Below are positions 36,301-47,743 of a DNA stretch of 64,000 nt, one piece after another. A program made the translations under genes and the position numbers. The notes below the pieces were generated by a model, which worked only from the letters and a program-made list of their open reading frames with translations, did no database searches and was not told where the DNA came from. The stretch comes from Lactifluus volemus (taxonomy: Eukaryota > Basidiomycota > Agaricomycetes > Russulales > Russulaceae), in NCBI GenBank assembly GCA_022376515.1, contig WTXI01000058.1, positions 62,001-126,000 on the forward strand, read 5' to 3'. Positions within the stretch are counted from its first letter, which is position 1. The number at the start of each line of letters is the position of its first letter.

Positions 36301-36695
36301 AATCTCCCAAAGTAATCAGATAACCGTAAATTGACTCACCTTCCCAGAAGTTATCGCCACCATCGGCGGTAGGGGTCCCTGGGAGCGACATAAAGTGATC
36401 GGATTCGGTAGCGCCATCAACAGATGATTCTGACGCTGTCCTGGACTAGAGTGTCTTGTTAGCTTCGAAACTCAAATCAAAGTATATATATTACAACTGA
36501 GACGCCATCGGGCGAACGAATGGGTCGGTTGGAGTTCGACATTGGATCTCCTGAGTTTCGATTCCATTGGTAAGGCGCCTCACTACGCGTATCAGAAACG
36601 GTATTGATAGTTTCGGTCTTGCCCTGGTGGAGAGGGATAGGGCTCTGGAAAGATGGCCCACCGTTGTTTGGTGGACTCGAAAGCGTTGCTGTCAT
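27372..36695 (-). CDS. Giant VLIG/GBP-like GTPase fused to a VWA domain
   Basis: A roughly 9.3 kb gene with numerous short introns, starting at MTATLSSPP and ending after ESLRKPRG. Order: Ser/Pro-rich N-terminus; a folded region (36250-35180) with an acidic NDDDD/EDEDED stretch; coiled coil (34935-34690, then 34560-33810); a probable beta-propeller (33700-32460); the GTPase, with G1 GEQSVGKS near 31962-31985, the switch stretch MRTTEGVW, G3 DFEG and a following VVIIK; an alpha-helical stalk; a Cys/His-rich region (30700-30100, e.g. CGTCNLFC, HDCLTDHECIHNC); and a VWA domain with MIDAS DRSGSM (split by an intron near 28235-28287), GGTDF and LSDGED. All MIDAS residues are intact. Family knowledge: VLIG and GBP proteins are interferon-inducible dynamin-like GTPases in animals, while the fungal versions are uncharacterised. 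A role in defence or membrane remodelling is inference. I did not verify every splice site. Confidence 0.87.
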
Positions 36696-38456
36696 TGTTC
36701 GTCTGAAGAAGGGGTAAAGTGCCAGTGACGACTATGATGGCGGTCTTAAGGAAGAGGGGCTGAAAGAGACGGGTGTTTATGCAAATCGTCAGTGGCTCAA
36801 GACCACCTTGCAGTCACTCCTTCGACTGCGCACCAGGATACCCGCGGGCGTTAAGTGACTGTCACCCCAATCTAGAGTAGAGTGCCTGTGATCAGTACCC
36901 CAATCACTGCGATAAGGTTTTTTGTTAGCACTCCTAGGCTCATATAGGAGTAGGGCCATCTAACCGGGATAAAAACCCATATACGGATCCTGGGTTCAAG
37001 GTGAGACTGCAACGTGCACGGCGAACAAGAGATGGAAAGCCCGATAATTACAGCAAGCCTCCTTCATGAATACCACGCGCCCTGAGAATAGCGACACGAG
37101 GCTCCAACGTGGCTAAGACAAGCCCTTCGTATGGGCCCTTGGCATGCATAATGAGAGGTGATACTATAGCGCGGTATGTGCTCGTGGCCTCTATCGGACT
37201 CTAAGAATGGTATCGACTGAGCCGTTCAGAAAGTATAATCAAGTGGAGGTAGAATGGGAGAGATGTCAACATGTAACTTGACAATGAGCGATAGCCGCCC
37301 TTAAACCTACCACTTCAAAACCACCTGGCCATGACGTCGAAGAAAATAGTCGCCGCGCAGCGCAAAACGAGGAGTTGGCAATACGTAAGCATATGTCGTG
37401 TTGTCCCGAATCTGAAAAGCGGCAGGGTGTAGTCCGACAACCCATTCCCACGATCAAACTAACGATTTGGGATAACTTTTGAGGTAGCTTGAGCTAAGTT
37501 AGCTACAACTGTATGTATGCCTGAGAAACCTGAGAAACATAGCGTAGATAAGATGTAGATAAGCGCTGCAAGATAACTCATTGTGCAATAGACTGAGGTG
37601 AATGTCCGAAACTGCATCCTTTTATAGTGTGAAGACTAGGTAGAAAAGTATATCTTTTATTCATGTTATTCATGTAAAGATCGACTATCTAAGTGTCCAG
37701 GGAACTTGTGTGTATACAGTAAATTGTTCATAAATTGTTCTCTAATCACATGGACGCGTGACCTCATAATCGCGTTAATCGAGATGTCCGGTCCGCAAGA
37801 TCCGCGGGATCCACGATCACGCGATCACGTTTCAACAAAAACCCACACGCTTCGAGCTTCAAAGCTTCAAACTTCGAAAGCTTCAAATCTTACGCGGTGG
37901 GGTAATGTTGTTCGACGCATCCATAAGAGTTGTCTTTCCGTGGTCAACATGGCCGATGTGTCACGACACGAATGCACCTTGTTATTGTTGTCCTGAGCCA
38001 CTGCTGCTGGGACCACACATCTGACAACCGATTACTGCCAAGTGCAGCAAAATTGTCTTACTGGGAGCAGGAACCTCCAATTTGATTCATTGTCAACAAC
38101 CTACATACAGTATATGTTTTTGGGCAAGCTTGAGAAGCTAAAAAAATGGCAAAAAGAAGTGAAAGCACAAAAGTAACCTAGAATTACCCGAAAAGTTGCT
38201 TCTGCTGTATTTTCAAAAGTAAAAAAAAAGCTGAAAAAGCAGTGATTTTTCACTTTTGCAAGCAGAAATTTGAAAAAAGGTGCAGATATCTGTGCTATAG
38301 AATCCCTGTAAAATTGAAAGAGTTTTTTTCATCATTTACTGATGCAGTCCCAAGTCCCTGCACCAATTTCTACTTCATATGCAATACGCCCATCATCGTA
38401 GAGCCCTCCAGATCTCTGCAAAGAGGTTTCGTGGTCTGTTATTCAAAGGAATGTGT
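36696..38456. other. Intergenic, no recognisable gene
   Basis: About 1.8 kb, mostly A/T-rich, with no frame above 100 codons. The right part (38120-38300) is rich in A and T runs with short GCAAAAAG/CTTTTTGC-like words. It could be a decayed small transposon, but I could not define ends. The left part should contain the promoter of the GTPase-VWA gene. Confidence 0.55.
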
Positions 38457-39845
38457 TCACAATTGACTGACAGTCCAAAGTGGCATTGTGGCCAAAGGCC
38501 TACCTGAAGTGACGCCAGAGACAACCTCTATTAGCGGAATAATGTTCATTTTTTTTTGATAAATTTCGTCCCAGGCCACAGACCTAATGATCAATGCCCG
38601 ACAACCGTAACAAAAATGCCTTAGGGGTGAAGAAGTTAGGAATGCCCAACACCAGAAATTATTGCCCACTTACGTATGGCATCCAGGAGATATGCACTGA
38701 TAGCGATTGACAGGCACGCGGAAATCATCATGAATTAAGTCAAGCGCAAACGTTCTTGTATCGACAGTTGACCCCACTTACGGAAATGAAGTCGCACCCA
38801 GAAATCTTCTCGCAAGGAGTCTTGCAAGCTGCGCAGTCGTCACATCCCATCCGTTCATAGCCCAAAATGATAGAACTCACTCGGACAATACCTCCAGCCT
38901 TTCCGCTTGACCAGACGGGCCATCTCCGAAGAGCCATCGCATGAATGCTTCCGCCCTTTAGGGAGGATCTCTTTCTGGCACATCTTGCACCAGACATAGT
39001 TGCAGTCCGTGATGGGGCATTTCAGGTGATTCACCTCATTGAACTCCTCCCGATCGTGGAAACTAGAGCGGCTGCACCTATCCGGCGGCCCGGGCGCGAG
39101 AAACGGTCACAACCACGAAAAAAGGGGGTCATCCGTTGCATATAACTTACTTTCGGCAACGCAGGGAAACGAAGGACTCTGCCATTTCCATCTCGATCCA
39201 AACTTCATACTTCTCCTCCGTAATGCCAATATCGAGCACCAGTTGCCGCGAGACCTCTATATGACAGATCAGATTCGTTAAGCCGTGTCATCCGACACAA
39301 TTCACATACTTCCGATTGACTCCGAGTCCATTCTCGGTTCTGCCGTACACGTTGGGCACAGAACGGGGAATCGGCGCGATTCTATCTGGGACATGATGAA
39401 TCCACGGACGCAGTCCCTGCAAAACGGGTGTCCGCAAGGCTCGATTCGCGCGATCGATTCTTCTGGATGAGTGTCCATACACACTCCGCAGTCGAACATG
39501 CGCTGCGCAGCAGCAGCGAGCTCTGCACGCTCCGCAGTCAACAACCTGTCTTCTTCATCGAATTGGAGTTGCAAGAGGGCAGCGAATTCGGGGTTCGACA
39601 AACACGGAGCTACATCAGCCAGTTGGGACCAGGGGGATCCACTCTGAATCAGGTAAATCAGTTGAACTGTGATTAGGGTTATTGTTGATGTAATTGTCAC
39701 TCACCGATGTCGCTGCAGAGGGCCACAACTTTGTCTGATGGGGCGGCGATTTGGGTATTTTGCCGTTATCCGGGGACGCAACAAGGTCGAGTCTCATATC
39801 AGATTGGGGTGTTATCAATGCCATCGGGCTGTTGAGGTGAGTCAC
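38457..39845 (-). CDS. RBR (RING-IBR-RING) E3 ubiquitin ligase
   Basis: An RBR-family ubiquitin ligase, which takes ubiquitin from E2 at RING1 and passes it through a catalytic Cys in RING2. Exon 1 begins at MTHLNSPMAL and ends in SAATS. RING1 is CGVCMDTHPEESIARIEPCGHPFC followed by RDCVRGF and LCPTC. The IBR includes DCNYVWCKMCQKEILPK. RING2 is assembled across three introns: GWRYCPTCKTPCEKISGCDFIS, then CISPGCHT, then HFCYGCRALII. All zinc ligands and the RING2 Cys in the GCDFISC area are present, so it looks functional. The protein ends soon after RING2 with a weakly conserved tail to the TGA at 38457-38459. RBR genes have expanded strongly in mushrooms, and the substrate is unknown. Confidence 0.85.
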
Positions 39846-40062
39846 GGTGGTCTATGGAGGTGAGGATACTAGTGGGAAGAGTTAATAGAAGGGTATAGGG
39901 GCTCACCGAATGTGTCAGTATACTAGGATCAGTATACTAGGAGCGAACACGTGAGGGTATCCTCTAGGGGCCTGGTAAACCCCGTAGCGCACGTACCACG
40001 CCAGTGGATAGGGTCTCAACTTCTCAAGCTTACGTATCATTGAATCTCAACTTGTGATCCCT
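39846..40062. other. Short spacer with small direct repeat
   Basis: The RBR 5' flank. The word CAGTATACTAGGA occurs twice in direct orientation near 39916-39945. Confidence 0.6.
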
Positions 40063-40255
40063 AGGATCACGATCACAAAGCTTCACAGAAGTTCACGCTA
40101 GCTGCGCACGGGAGCCGCTAATACTGCGGAACGAAGAGAACGGGCAGTCACGGTGGTTAGCCACTTGACACCAAGAAAAACCTCAGCTGCTAATGTTGAC
40201 TAGCACAGTGACAATTGAAGTATCCGCATGGGCGACCGATTCACGATTTCACGGG

Positions 40256-40850
40256 CGCCGGGCGGAGTGGGGAATTCACGCGACAAGCCCAAGTCGAGCG
40301 GGCGCTTGCGAAGTCGAGTGGGCGCTTGCGAAGTCGAGCGCTTACATCAGCATCCTTGGGCCAAAAATTGTGAATCGAAGTGTGAATCGTCCCGTGACAA
40401 TTGTGAATCGAGGCTGTGACAACTGTGAATCAACGCGTCACAACTGTGAATCGCCCGCGCCAGACCCACGTGATTGGGGCAGCGCAAGCGCGGTCGACCA
40501 AGTCGAGGGGGCGTGACCCAAGTCAGGCGGGATGTCGAGCGATTTACGTCAGAAGCCCGAGGGCGAAGGGGGGTTCGCCCCAGTCGAGGGGGCACTTGGG
40601 AAGTCAAGGGGGCGCTTGCAAAGTCGAACGGGCGCTTGCCAAGTCGAATGGGCGCTTGCCAAGTCGAAAGGGACGCTTGCCAAGTCGACCGCTTACCTCA
40701 GCGACCTTGGGCCAAAAGTGTGAATCGTGCCGTGACAATTGTGAATCGAGCCGTCACAACTGTGAATCGGCCGTGACAACTGTGAATTGACGCGTCACAA
40801 CTGTGAATCTCCCCGCAGGCGCCTGGCAGAGCGTGAAATTCACGCGACTT
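40256..40850. repeat. Iteron-like tandem repeat array
   Basis: Two higher-order blocks (about 40290-40460 and 40600-40815). Each has 20 bp units of the type GGGCGCTTGCCAAGTCGAAT (about 3, then about 5 units), then a single CTTAC-TCAGC-CCTTGGGCCAAAA segment, then five spaced TGTGAATC words. The latter are often preceded by CGTGACAA or CGTCACAA and give local palindromes such as TCACAATTGTGA. Related GGCGC...AATTCACGCGAC segments flank the array (40255-40290 and 40812-40850). Repeat copy B has a single such segment and no array. Such arrays are typical of subterminal regions of DNA transposons or of protein-binding clusters. Confidence 0.85.
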
Positions 40851-41194
40851 GGCAGGCAAAAGACCAAATTTTGCTACGTGTAAATCAATGCATTGTACAT
40901 ATCTCTGTTGCTAAATGGGTGTACATAGAATGTGCGACATTACTCGAGAACGGCAGATGTGTGCCAATGAAGTGCCAGTGGCGCGGGGTGAGAATGAGGA
41001 TTTTTTTTTTTTTTTTTTTTGAATCAGCATTTATATAGCGCTGCATGTTTACATGGAACAAAGACGCGCTTGGCCGCGTTTGCTAACTACCTAACTAAGC
41101 GACCTGGTGTCGGGGGGGGTACAATGTATGTAAAGGGTGGAAGTGTGTGGAGGGTGGAGGTGAGAATATCTGGGCCGGCGATCGCCCGAGGCGC

Positions 41195-44100
41195 TCAGCC
41201 ATAGTCTTCTGGTATGGCAGCTTGTCTCCGGGGTCGGACACACGCTTGTGTCTCTTCGATGAATTTTGCGAGGGCTGCGCCACCCGCTTCGGTTCCGAAG
41301 ATGATGTTGGGTGAAAGTGTGGGTGCCGCTGGTCGGAGGAAACGTTCCCGCGCCTCTGCGAAAAGAGGACAGTTGCAGATGACGTGGAGCGGTGTCTGTA
41401 GGGCTGTCTGTCCGCATGGGCAGCCGTGAGGGTCCGGGGCCCTTGGCCGATGTCTGGCGTTGTATTCCCCTGTGAAAGCGTGCTCAGTAAGGAGTCTAAT
41501 AGCAGTACAAAATACCGGTCGAGCAAAACCGGCAATTCCTGTCATGAACTCTGGGGGTTGGCCCGAAGGTGGGTGGTGTAGGGCCCGGTAAGCGGGGTTG
41601 CGGCGGGGGTCTCTGAGCCAAATTTGTTCCCACTCCGTGAGAGCTTCGAGCTTGGTCTTTGTGCGGAGGGCTGTGATCGTGAGCGGGGCATCGTGGGCTG
41701 GAGGCTGTGCGTTTGTTGCAGCCTCAACCGCCGTTTGCTGGAGGCGCAGCAAAGGGGCGAAGCTGGCCGTGCCCGGAACCCAGCGGATGGCCACCGAGGT
41801 TGTGGGGAACACGTCGAGGATGTCGGCGATCGTGTCACACACTACTTTGCATGCTGCAGCGTTGTCGTGCCTAATGGTGGACTGGCACCATGGGATAATG
41901 TGTTGGTCAGCTGTGTATAAGATGACTGAGGGGGAATGGGAGGTGGCCAGCATATCTCTGGCCAGCTCCGCTGCAGCTGCGAGTGCCGCGAACGCTGCGT
42001 CCCTGTGCGAGGCACTCTGGCCGAGAATGGAGATGTGTGAGGCTGTTTCTCTCCCATTCTTGTAACCGATCGCGGTGCCCATCCACAGTGGGGATGTTTG
42101 TGCTGGGTTAGGTCCTAAACCACGGCAGTAGACCAGGATCTGGTCCTTCCGGCCGTAGTGGGCCCTGGAGATCATGTTGGTCAGGCGTTTACGGTCCTCG
42201 CCTTTGCACGGGTTGTGGGTGATTGTGAACCGGTCTGCCGGGGGCGTGCACCGCTTCCAGGGGGGTGATCGAGACAGGGTGGTAGCCGGCACTCTGCTGG
42301 GACGCGGGAACTGAGCCTGTGGATGCAGGTGTCGAGTGGTCGGGCCGGCATCGGGTAAGGAAGCGGGACGCCGCTGCCTTCCGCCGAGCACCACGGCGGG
42401 CCCAGCCTATGGAGGACTGGGGAGCTTTTCGGGAGGGTGAGTAACCTTATCGCGGCTTGGGTAGCTAATCTCTGTAACCGGATTTGGATTGGAGGGATGA
42501 CTATCAGTTGGTGTAGTGGTTCTCGAGGGGTGCTTCTGAAAGCGCCCGTGATGACGCCCACAGCTGCGTTTTGGACCGTTTGGAGTGTCTTGATATGTTT
42601 CTGTTGACCCCGGAACCAAATAGGGGCGCCATAGGTTAGAGCCGGGATGCAAATTGCGTTGAACGCAAGACGCCAGCTGCCGTGGTTGAGGCCTCTCACC
42701 GAGTTGCCCAGGAGCTGGAGGGCCTTGAGCGAGCTCTTTGTCCTAGAGGCAACTACAGAAATGTGTTTGTCCCAGGAGAGCTTGTGGTCGAAGTGTAGCC
42801 CCAGGTAGCGGACGTGGTCCGAAGCTGCGACCGAGTACAGGGTGTTGGGCGCCCGATCTGGGAGTAACAGAGACGTAGGGCGATCCCCATGGGTGGTTGG
42901 GTTGGCGCGGCGGCGAGAGAAGAAGAGTATCTCTGTTTTCTCTGGTTCAATGGTCAGTCCTGCCATCTGGCACCAGGTGTGGCACGCCGTGTAGCAGTCC
43001 CTGAGTCTCTGAGCCAAGATGTGGTATGTGGGTGCTCTGGCAAAGATGTTACCATCATCGATGTACATGAGGAAGGTGGCATTTGCCCAGGATCTAGCCA
43101 GATGAAGCAGGGGGGAGGCATAGATAATGGACAAGATAGGGGAGATAGGGGAGCCTTGCGGCGTGCCCATCTCCAGCTCAATGTCTTCCGAGGAGTAATT
43201 GTTGAAACGTAGGCGGACTGTCCTGTCCCGAAGGAAAGATGACGTCCAGTTACAGATCTGTGGGGAGAAGCCAAGGGAGTGGACCAGGGCCGAGAGTCTC
43301 GAGTGGTTGACATTGTCGAAGAAGCCCTGGATGTCAAAAAGCAGTGTGCCACAGACCCCTCCCAGAGCGTGTGCTGTCTCTATGTCATGGGTGAGGCAGA
43401 GACCAGCGTCGATCGTGGAGGAGAAGGGCCGCGCTCCAAGTTGGGTGGTGGGGATGAGGCCAAGGGCGGTGATGTCGTAGGTGAGCCGTTTCGCGACTAC
43501 TTTCTCCAAGAGTTTCCCCAGGCACTCGAGAAGGGCCACTGGGCGGTAGCATTTTGGGAGACTATAGTCTTCCTTGCCGGGTTTGGGGACTACGGCAATT
43601 GTGGCCAATTTCCACGATCGAGGGTGGTGTCCGGCCTGCAAGCATGCTTCAAAAAGCGCTTGAAACCGCTCTGGGGATGCAGCAAAGGCCCACTTAACTA
43701 ATTTGTAGTTGTGCCCTGATGGGCCTGGGGCAGAATTGTTGCTTGTGGGTCCCAAAGCGTCCGCAATCTCCGTAATGGTGACGGGAGCGTGTGGGCGGGT
43801 TTCCGCGTGGGGTGGGTCGTCTGGGAAGGTCTCTGGGACTCTTGTGGGTTGCGGATTAAAGAAACGTTGACTAAGGGCGCCAGCCATGAGGGCTGGTTGG
43901 TCAGATAGACCCGCCGCCGTCATCAAGGCTGGGATAAGACGTTGGCGTCTGCCGAAACGCCATTTGGCTGCCATCCACAGACGTTCTGAGGAGGCATCAT
44001 GGAGGAAGTCATTGGCCCAACGGCGTTTTGCCGCTGCGACCTCCTTCCTGAGGAGTTTGTTGGCGTTTTTGCGTGCTTCCGGTTCCTGAGCGTCCCGAGC

Positions 44101-45093
44101 GACTGCCGCCGCCCGATCACACGCATCATCCCACCATGAAGCCCCTTTGGGTGAGTACTGTTTCCGTTTCTCAAACGAGGCCATGCTCGTTTGTTCGATG
44201 TCGTGGGTGAGTTGGAGTGCCGCCTGGTCTAAGTCTTCCGCAGAGATGAGAGGGGGGGGGAAACGAGGACACACCTCGAGGAACCAGCGGATCCAGAGAT
44301 CCCTTGCCTCATCTGCAATCACAAACCGGGTGCGCTGCGGAAGGGGGTTGATTGCTGATTCCAAGATGTGTTGGTAGGTGGACCAGATGCCGGCATGGTC
44401 CGAGCCTATAGAGGCCGCGAAGTCGATGACTGGGTCCTGGAAAGTGTCGTCGAGGATGGCAGCGGCATTGGTCCACACCAGGTCAAGCGTCGTATCGCGC
44501 TGATTACCTTCTCCCCTTCGAGTCGGGATGCCTGGGGGGGTGGCCAGGGCCAGGTTCTGGCTAAAAGCCCATTCCTCTAAATCATCAGACCAGGGGGAGG
44601 ACCGGATACCCGGGGGCGACCAAGAGTGAGAATGGGTGTTGAAGTCCCCGCCGATGATCGTGGGGATCTCGGGGTTTGTTTCCATGTTGAGGATGTTGCC
44701 TAGTGAGGGGCGATGGCTCGTGTCATGGTAAATGTTGATGGCGCGGAAAGAGCTGGAGCCCAGATGGACATCCAGAGTGAGAATGTGATGGTTTGAGGTC
44801 AGGTCAAGACGGTTGGTGATGTTGAAGTGTGTCGAAGCGATGCGGCGGTATGCCATGACTTTGCATCGCACGCCTCGCTTCGTCTTTGGGTATATGCAGT
44901 CCCATTTTGGGTTAGCAGCCCCGCCCAGGATGTCGACCCCTTCAGGGTCTGAGTCCGAGCGGGCTGTGCCAATTTTGTCATACCATGGTTCTTGGACCAG
45001 GATGATATCAGCCCGTGTGTTAGTGTTGAGGAGGGAGTGGGTTGCCGCGTTACGGCGGCACATATTGACAAATAGTAGGTTCACACACGCCAT
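41195..45093 (-). CDS. LINE ORF2: apurinic endonuclease, reverse transcriptase, RNase H
   Basis: Begins MACVNLLFVNMCRRNA, 41 bases before the ORF1 stop in another frame. N-terminal AP-endonuclease motifs include ILVQEPWYDK, IIGGDFNTHS, TLDLVW and GSDHAG. The reverse transcriptase has LLFDIQGFFDNVNHSRL, GTPQGSPISPILS and the catalytic MYIDDGN. An RNase H-like region with LYTADQHI and RWVPG follows, then a C-terminal zinc motif CPCGQ...HVICNCPLF. The frame that carries APE and RT runs to 42181, whereas the RNase H part (41195 to about 42260) is in the next frame. The switch falls at a run of six G (42260-42265 on the plus strand), so a one-base indel is likely. As given, the polymerase would lack RNase H. 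Confidence 0.93.
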
Positions 45094-47520
45094 TAAGTAG
45101 ATGAGGGGGGGGGTTTAGGTTCGCATGGTCAGCAACGTTGTGCGCTGGGACTTTGAAGGCCTCCCGCGAAGGGCAGGACAAATCTCTCGCTGAGTGGCCC
45201 ACCTCCTTGCACAAGAGGCAGACGACAGGGCAGTCACACACACCTTGGGAGGCGTGTTCACTGGCTTTCCTGCACCTCAGGGGGTGGTCGATCGCGCGGT
45301 GGCTGCCTCCGCACAGGTGGCAGCATAGTGCGTCCTTGGGGAGCGTGCAGCGTGAGCCCGTGTGGCCCAGTTTGTGGCATCGTGAGCACTGTAGCATGGG
45401 CGGTTTGGCTAGCCACCTTTTGAAGGTGATGGCTTTGCCGAACATAGCCAAGTGGGAGCGGGACATGGCTTGGGTGATGGAACCAACGGGGTCTAGGAAG
45501 GCAAAAGAGATGCTCGAGTTTGCACTGAAGATGGATTGCTGGGGGCGGAGCCAGCGAGGCTGGAGGATAATGTGCAAGTCAGAACAAATCGGGTTGCGCC
45601 TAACTTCACTTAGCAGCTGGTCCGCGGTGAAAAATTCGTTGGACTCCGGGTCTCTGGTGGGGACCCCGTTAAAGGTGACTTTTGCCAGGCCTGAGGACGG
45701 AACCAGCATCGCCCCCGGGAAGGATTGGGTTATAACCTGGTCCATTTCCAGCACCTTGTCAAAGGTAACTAGGCCTGCAAAAGTAAGAACGAAGTTGGAT
45801 GACATGGCGGCCCACCGGCCTGAGAGGAGGATCAGGGGCGACTTGGCCGCCCCGAGAGCAGCACAGATCTGCCGGGTGAGCATAATCGGGTCCCGGCGTT
45901 CAGGAGGATCGTCCTGCGGTTCGGGTTTACGCTGGATCGTGATTTCTGTATGGGCGACGACCGGGCCCGAGGGCTGGGCGGCGCCGGGTCGAGAAGCGGG
46001 TGTGCCGGGTGAGGGCGCGGCTTGGGCCTGAGGTTGGGGGCCTCTGCGGCGGCGTGACACCGTCTTCCAAGGGGCCTGCTCGGTATTGCTAAACGGTGGG
46101 GCCAGGGGTGGAGGTTGTGGCCTCCTCAAGGACGGGTCGGGGCCTCGCAGCGGCGGGTCCGCAGCGGTCGTCTGCAGCGAGGGCAGTTCGTCAGCCCGGT
46201 TCTGTGCGGGGGGCTTACCTGTCCTATGAGGGGTCGGTGGGTGCTCTAGCCTGTCCATCCTCTCCGACAAGAGGTTGAACGAGGCCTTGACTTCCGCCAT
46301 GACCTCAGCCAAGGTTACCGGGGGGACCGGTAAGGGGAAGGGTGCGGGTGCGGGTGCGGTTGGGGAGGGGCTGCATTCGCGAAAAGGGGGGGGGTCTGGA
46401 ACCACTAGAGAGGGGGAGGCTAGGACTGCTGACGTGGGGGTGGTTGGGTCCGCCGATGGAGGGTTGGGCAGGATTGTGGGGGCGGGGGGGCCGCGGCCGT
46501 GCGAGGGCTGGCGGGTGAGACGGGCCTTGAGCGGGTGATTGAGGCTGCGGATGGGCTGACTGAGTTCGCAGATGGGCTGACTGAGTCCGCAGATGGGCTG
46601 ACTGAGGCAGCGGACGGGTCTCCGCTCGTGGCGGCGTCTGCAGACTTTTGCTTGATCTTGGCGTCCTTCTTCTTCTTGATCTCCAACATCTTTTTCATGT
46701 AGTACTCTTCGCCGTCTGCCTTGGCTCGAATGTCCTGGGTCCGACGTGCAATGAGGACTTGGGCGGTGTAGTAAAGTTCCGCATCCTCTTGTATTTTGGG
46801 TCTGATGTGGTTCTTCCTCCTTGTGCTTTCGTCCATCTCCCAGATGTTCACTTCCTTCTGGATATCAGCACTTAGCATCGTGAGGATCCTGTCCATGACT
46901 GCCGCGCGTGAGCTGTCTGTGGCCATGAGGACTCTTTCGAAATCCTCGAGGGAGAGGTGTTCGAGAGCGCGGTTTTTGTCCGAGCGGTGGAGACAGTGGT
47001 CGCACACCAACGAGGGCGAGGACGGGGAAGGCGGGAAGATTTTGGAGAGATGGTCTAGGTTGGCCTGAATTTGGGCTGCCACTTCGAGGTCCTCCGGTTT
47101 GAAAGGAGTCAGCCTGTCCGGGCTTGAGCCCGAGTGGGGGTGATTGAGTTGCGAGGCACGGATTCCGTAAAGGATGCGAGACGTGATGTCTGAAACTGAC
47201 TTGATCCAGGCTGAGGGGGATAGGGGCGCGTGGGGGCCAAAGCCTGCATCAATTGCACCTGCGACCAGGTGATATCGGTCAACAAATTGTTGGAAGGACG
47301 CCTTCGCCTTTCCTTCATCGACGTCTTCGCGTTGGAAAATGCGGCGTCGGCGAGGGAGGGTCGGGAGACTGGCGTCTAGGAACGTCTGGAGAAGCTCCTC
47401 GCGTGTTAAGAGAGCCGTGGGTTCTTCCGCGGACATTTCGGGTGGTAACTTAGGAGAAGGGCTGCTCGACAGGTCGCGAGGAAAACCAAGCGTTTTCTGT
47501 CGGGATACGTGGGGGTACAA
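45050..47520 (-). CDS. LINE ORF1: gag-like nucleic-acid-binding protein
   Basis: The RNA-binding first ORF of the LINE. The N-terminal part (46500-47520) has helical segments and a CDHCLHRSD motif. A Pro/Ala-rich linker with four copies of a short SPSADSV-type repeat follows (near 46550-46610). The C-terminal part contains a domain typical of fungal LINE gag proteins and three zinc knuckles: CSRCHKLGHTGSRC, CHLCGGSHRAIDHPLRC and CLLCKEVGHSARDLSC. The frame is broken at a run of seven G (46484-46490, plus strand). Shifting there joins the two halves without stops, with a natural Pro-rich linker. MYPHVS at 47520 and MSAEEP at about 47436 are both possible starts. Confidence 0.9.
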
Positions 47521-47743
47521 ATGTACTACTTCTACTTTTTAACTCGAACAGCCTCCGCCAGCTGACACTTTTGGTGCCGTTGGTGGTGGTAGCCGAAAAA
47601 GGAAGGATCGTGAGAATGAGGATTCAAAGACGACGTATCTTTCGGAGCTTTGGGGGGTGTAAACACCTCATATCTCAGCAGTCGCAGCGGCACCGTCGAG
47701 ACCTCCAGCACCCACACCACATCTCCGTGCAAGGTCCCAGCAT

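Larger units (their letters stand above)
41001..47609 (-). mobile_element. Non-LTR retrotransposon (LINE), APE-RT-RNase H type, inserted in repeat copy A
   Basis: A nearly full-length 6.6 kb LINE in minus orientation. Its 3' end is marked by a 20-base T run (41001-41020), the complement of a poly(A) tail. It is flanked by a 13-15 bp target-site duplication, GTGAGAATGAGGATT, at 40988-41002 and 47610-47624. The matching site in repeat copy B (near 50307-50321) is uninterrupted, which is an empty-site control. Two overlapping ORFs encode a gag-like protein and a polymerase. Each is interrupted by one frameshift in a homopolymer run. Gene order, zinc knuckles and the RNase H domain suggest the Tad1-like group of fungal LINEs, but the clade is inference. 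Confidence 0.95.
40063..47743. mobile_element. Unclassified interspersed repeat, copy A (interrupted by a LINE)
   Basis: 40063-41000 plus 47610-47743 together match 49791-50437. Shared blocks are AGGATCACGATCACAAAGCT near the left end, the region around AGCACGTGACAATTGAAG, the block from AATCAATGCATTGTAC to GAGAATGAGGA (40885-41000), and the block after the LINE ending GTCCCAGCAT. No coding capacity is evident in the repeat itself, which suggests a non-autonomous element. I could not identify terminal inverted repeats, a TG..CA end or a target duplication, so the class is open. Confidence 0.75.

Noticed and set aside
5443..36695. NLR-like gene and GTPase-VWA gene as one defence island
   Set aside because: They are 16 kb apart with housekeeping genes (HAP3, BRR2) between; nothing in the sequence links them.
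40256..40850. CRISPR-like array
   Set aside because: Repeats are adjacent, degenerate and without unique equal-length spacers, in a eukaryotic genome.
45138..46031. 297-codon plus-strand frame inside the LINE
   Set aside because: Antisense shadow of the GC-rich ORF1 zinc-knuckle region.
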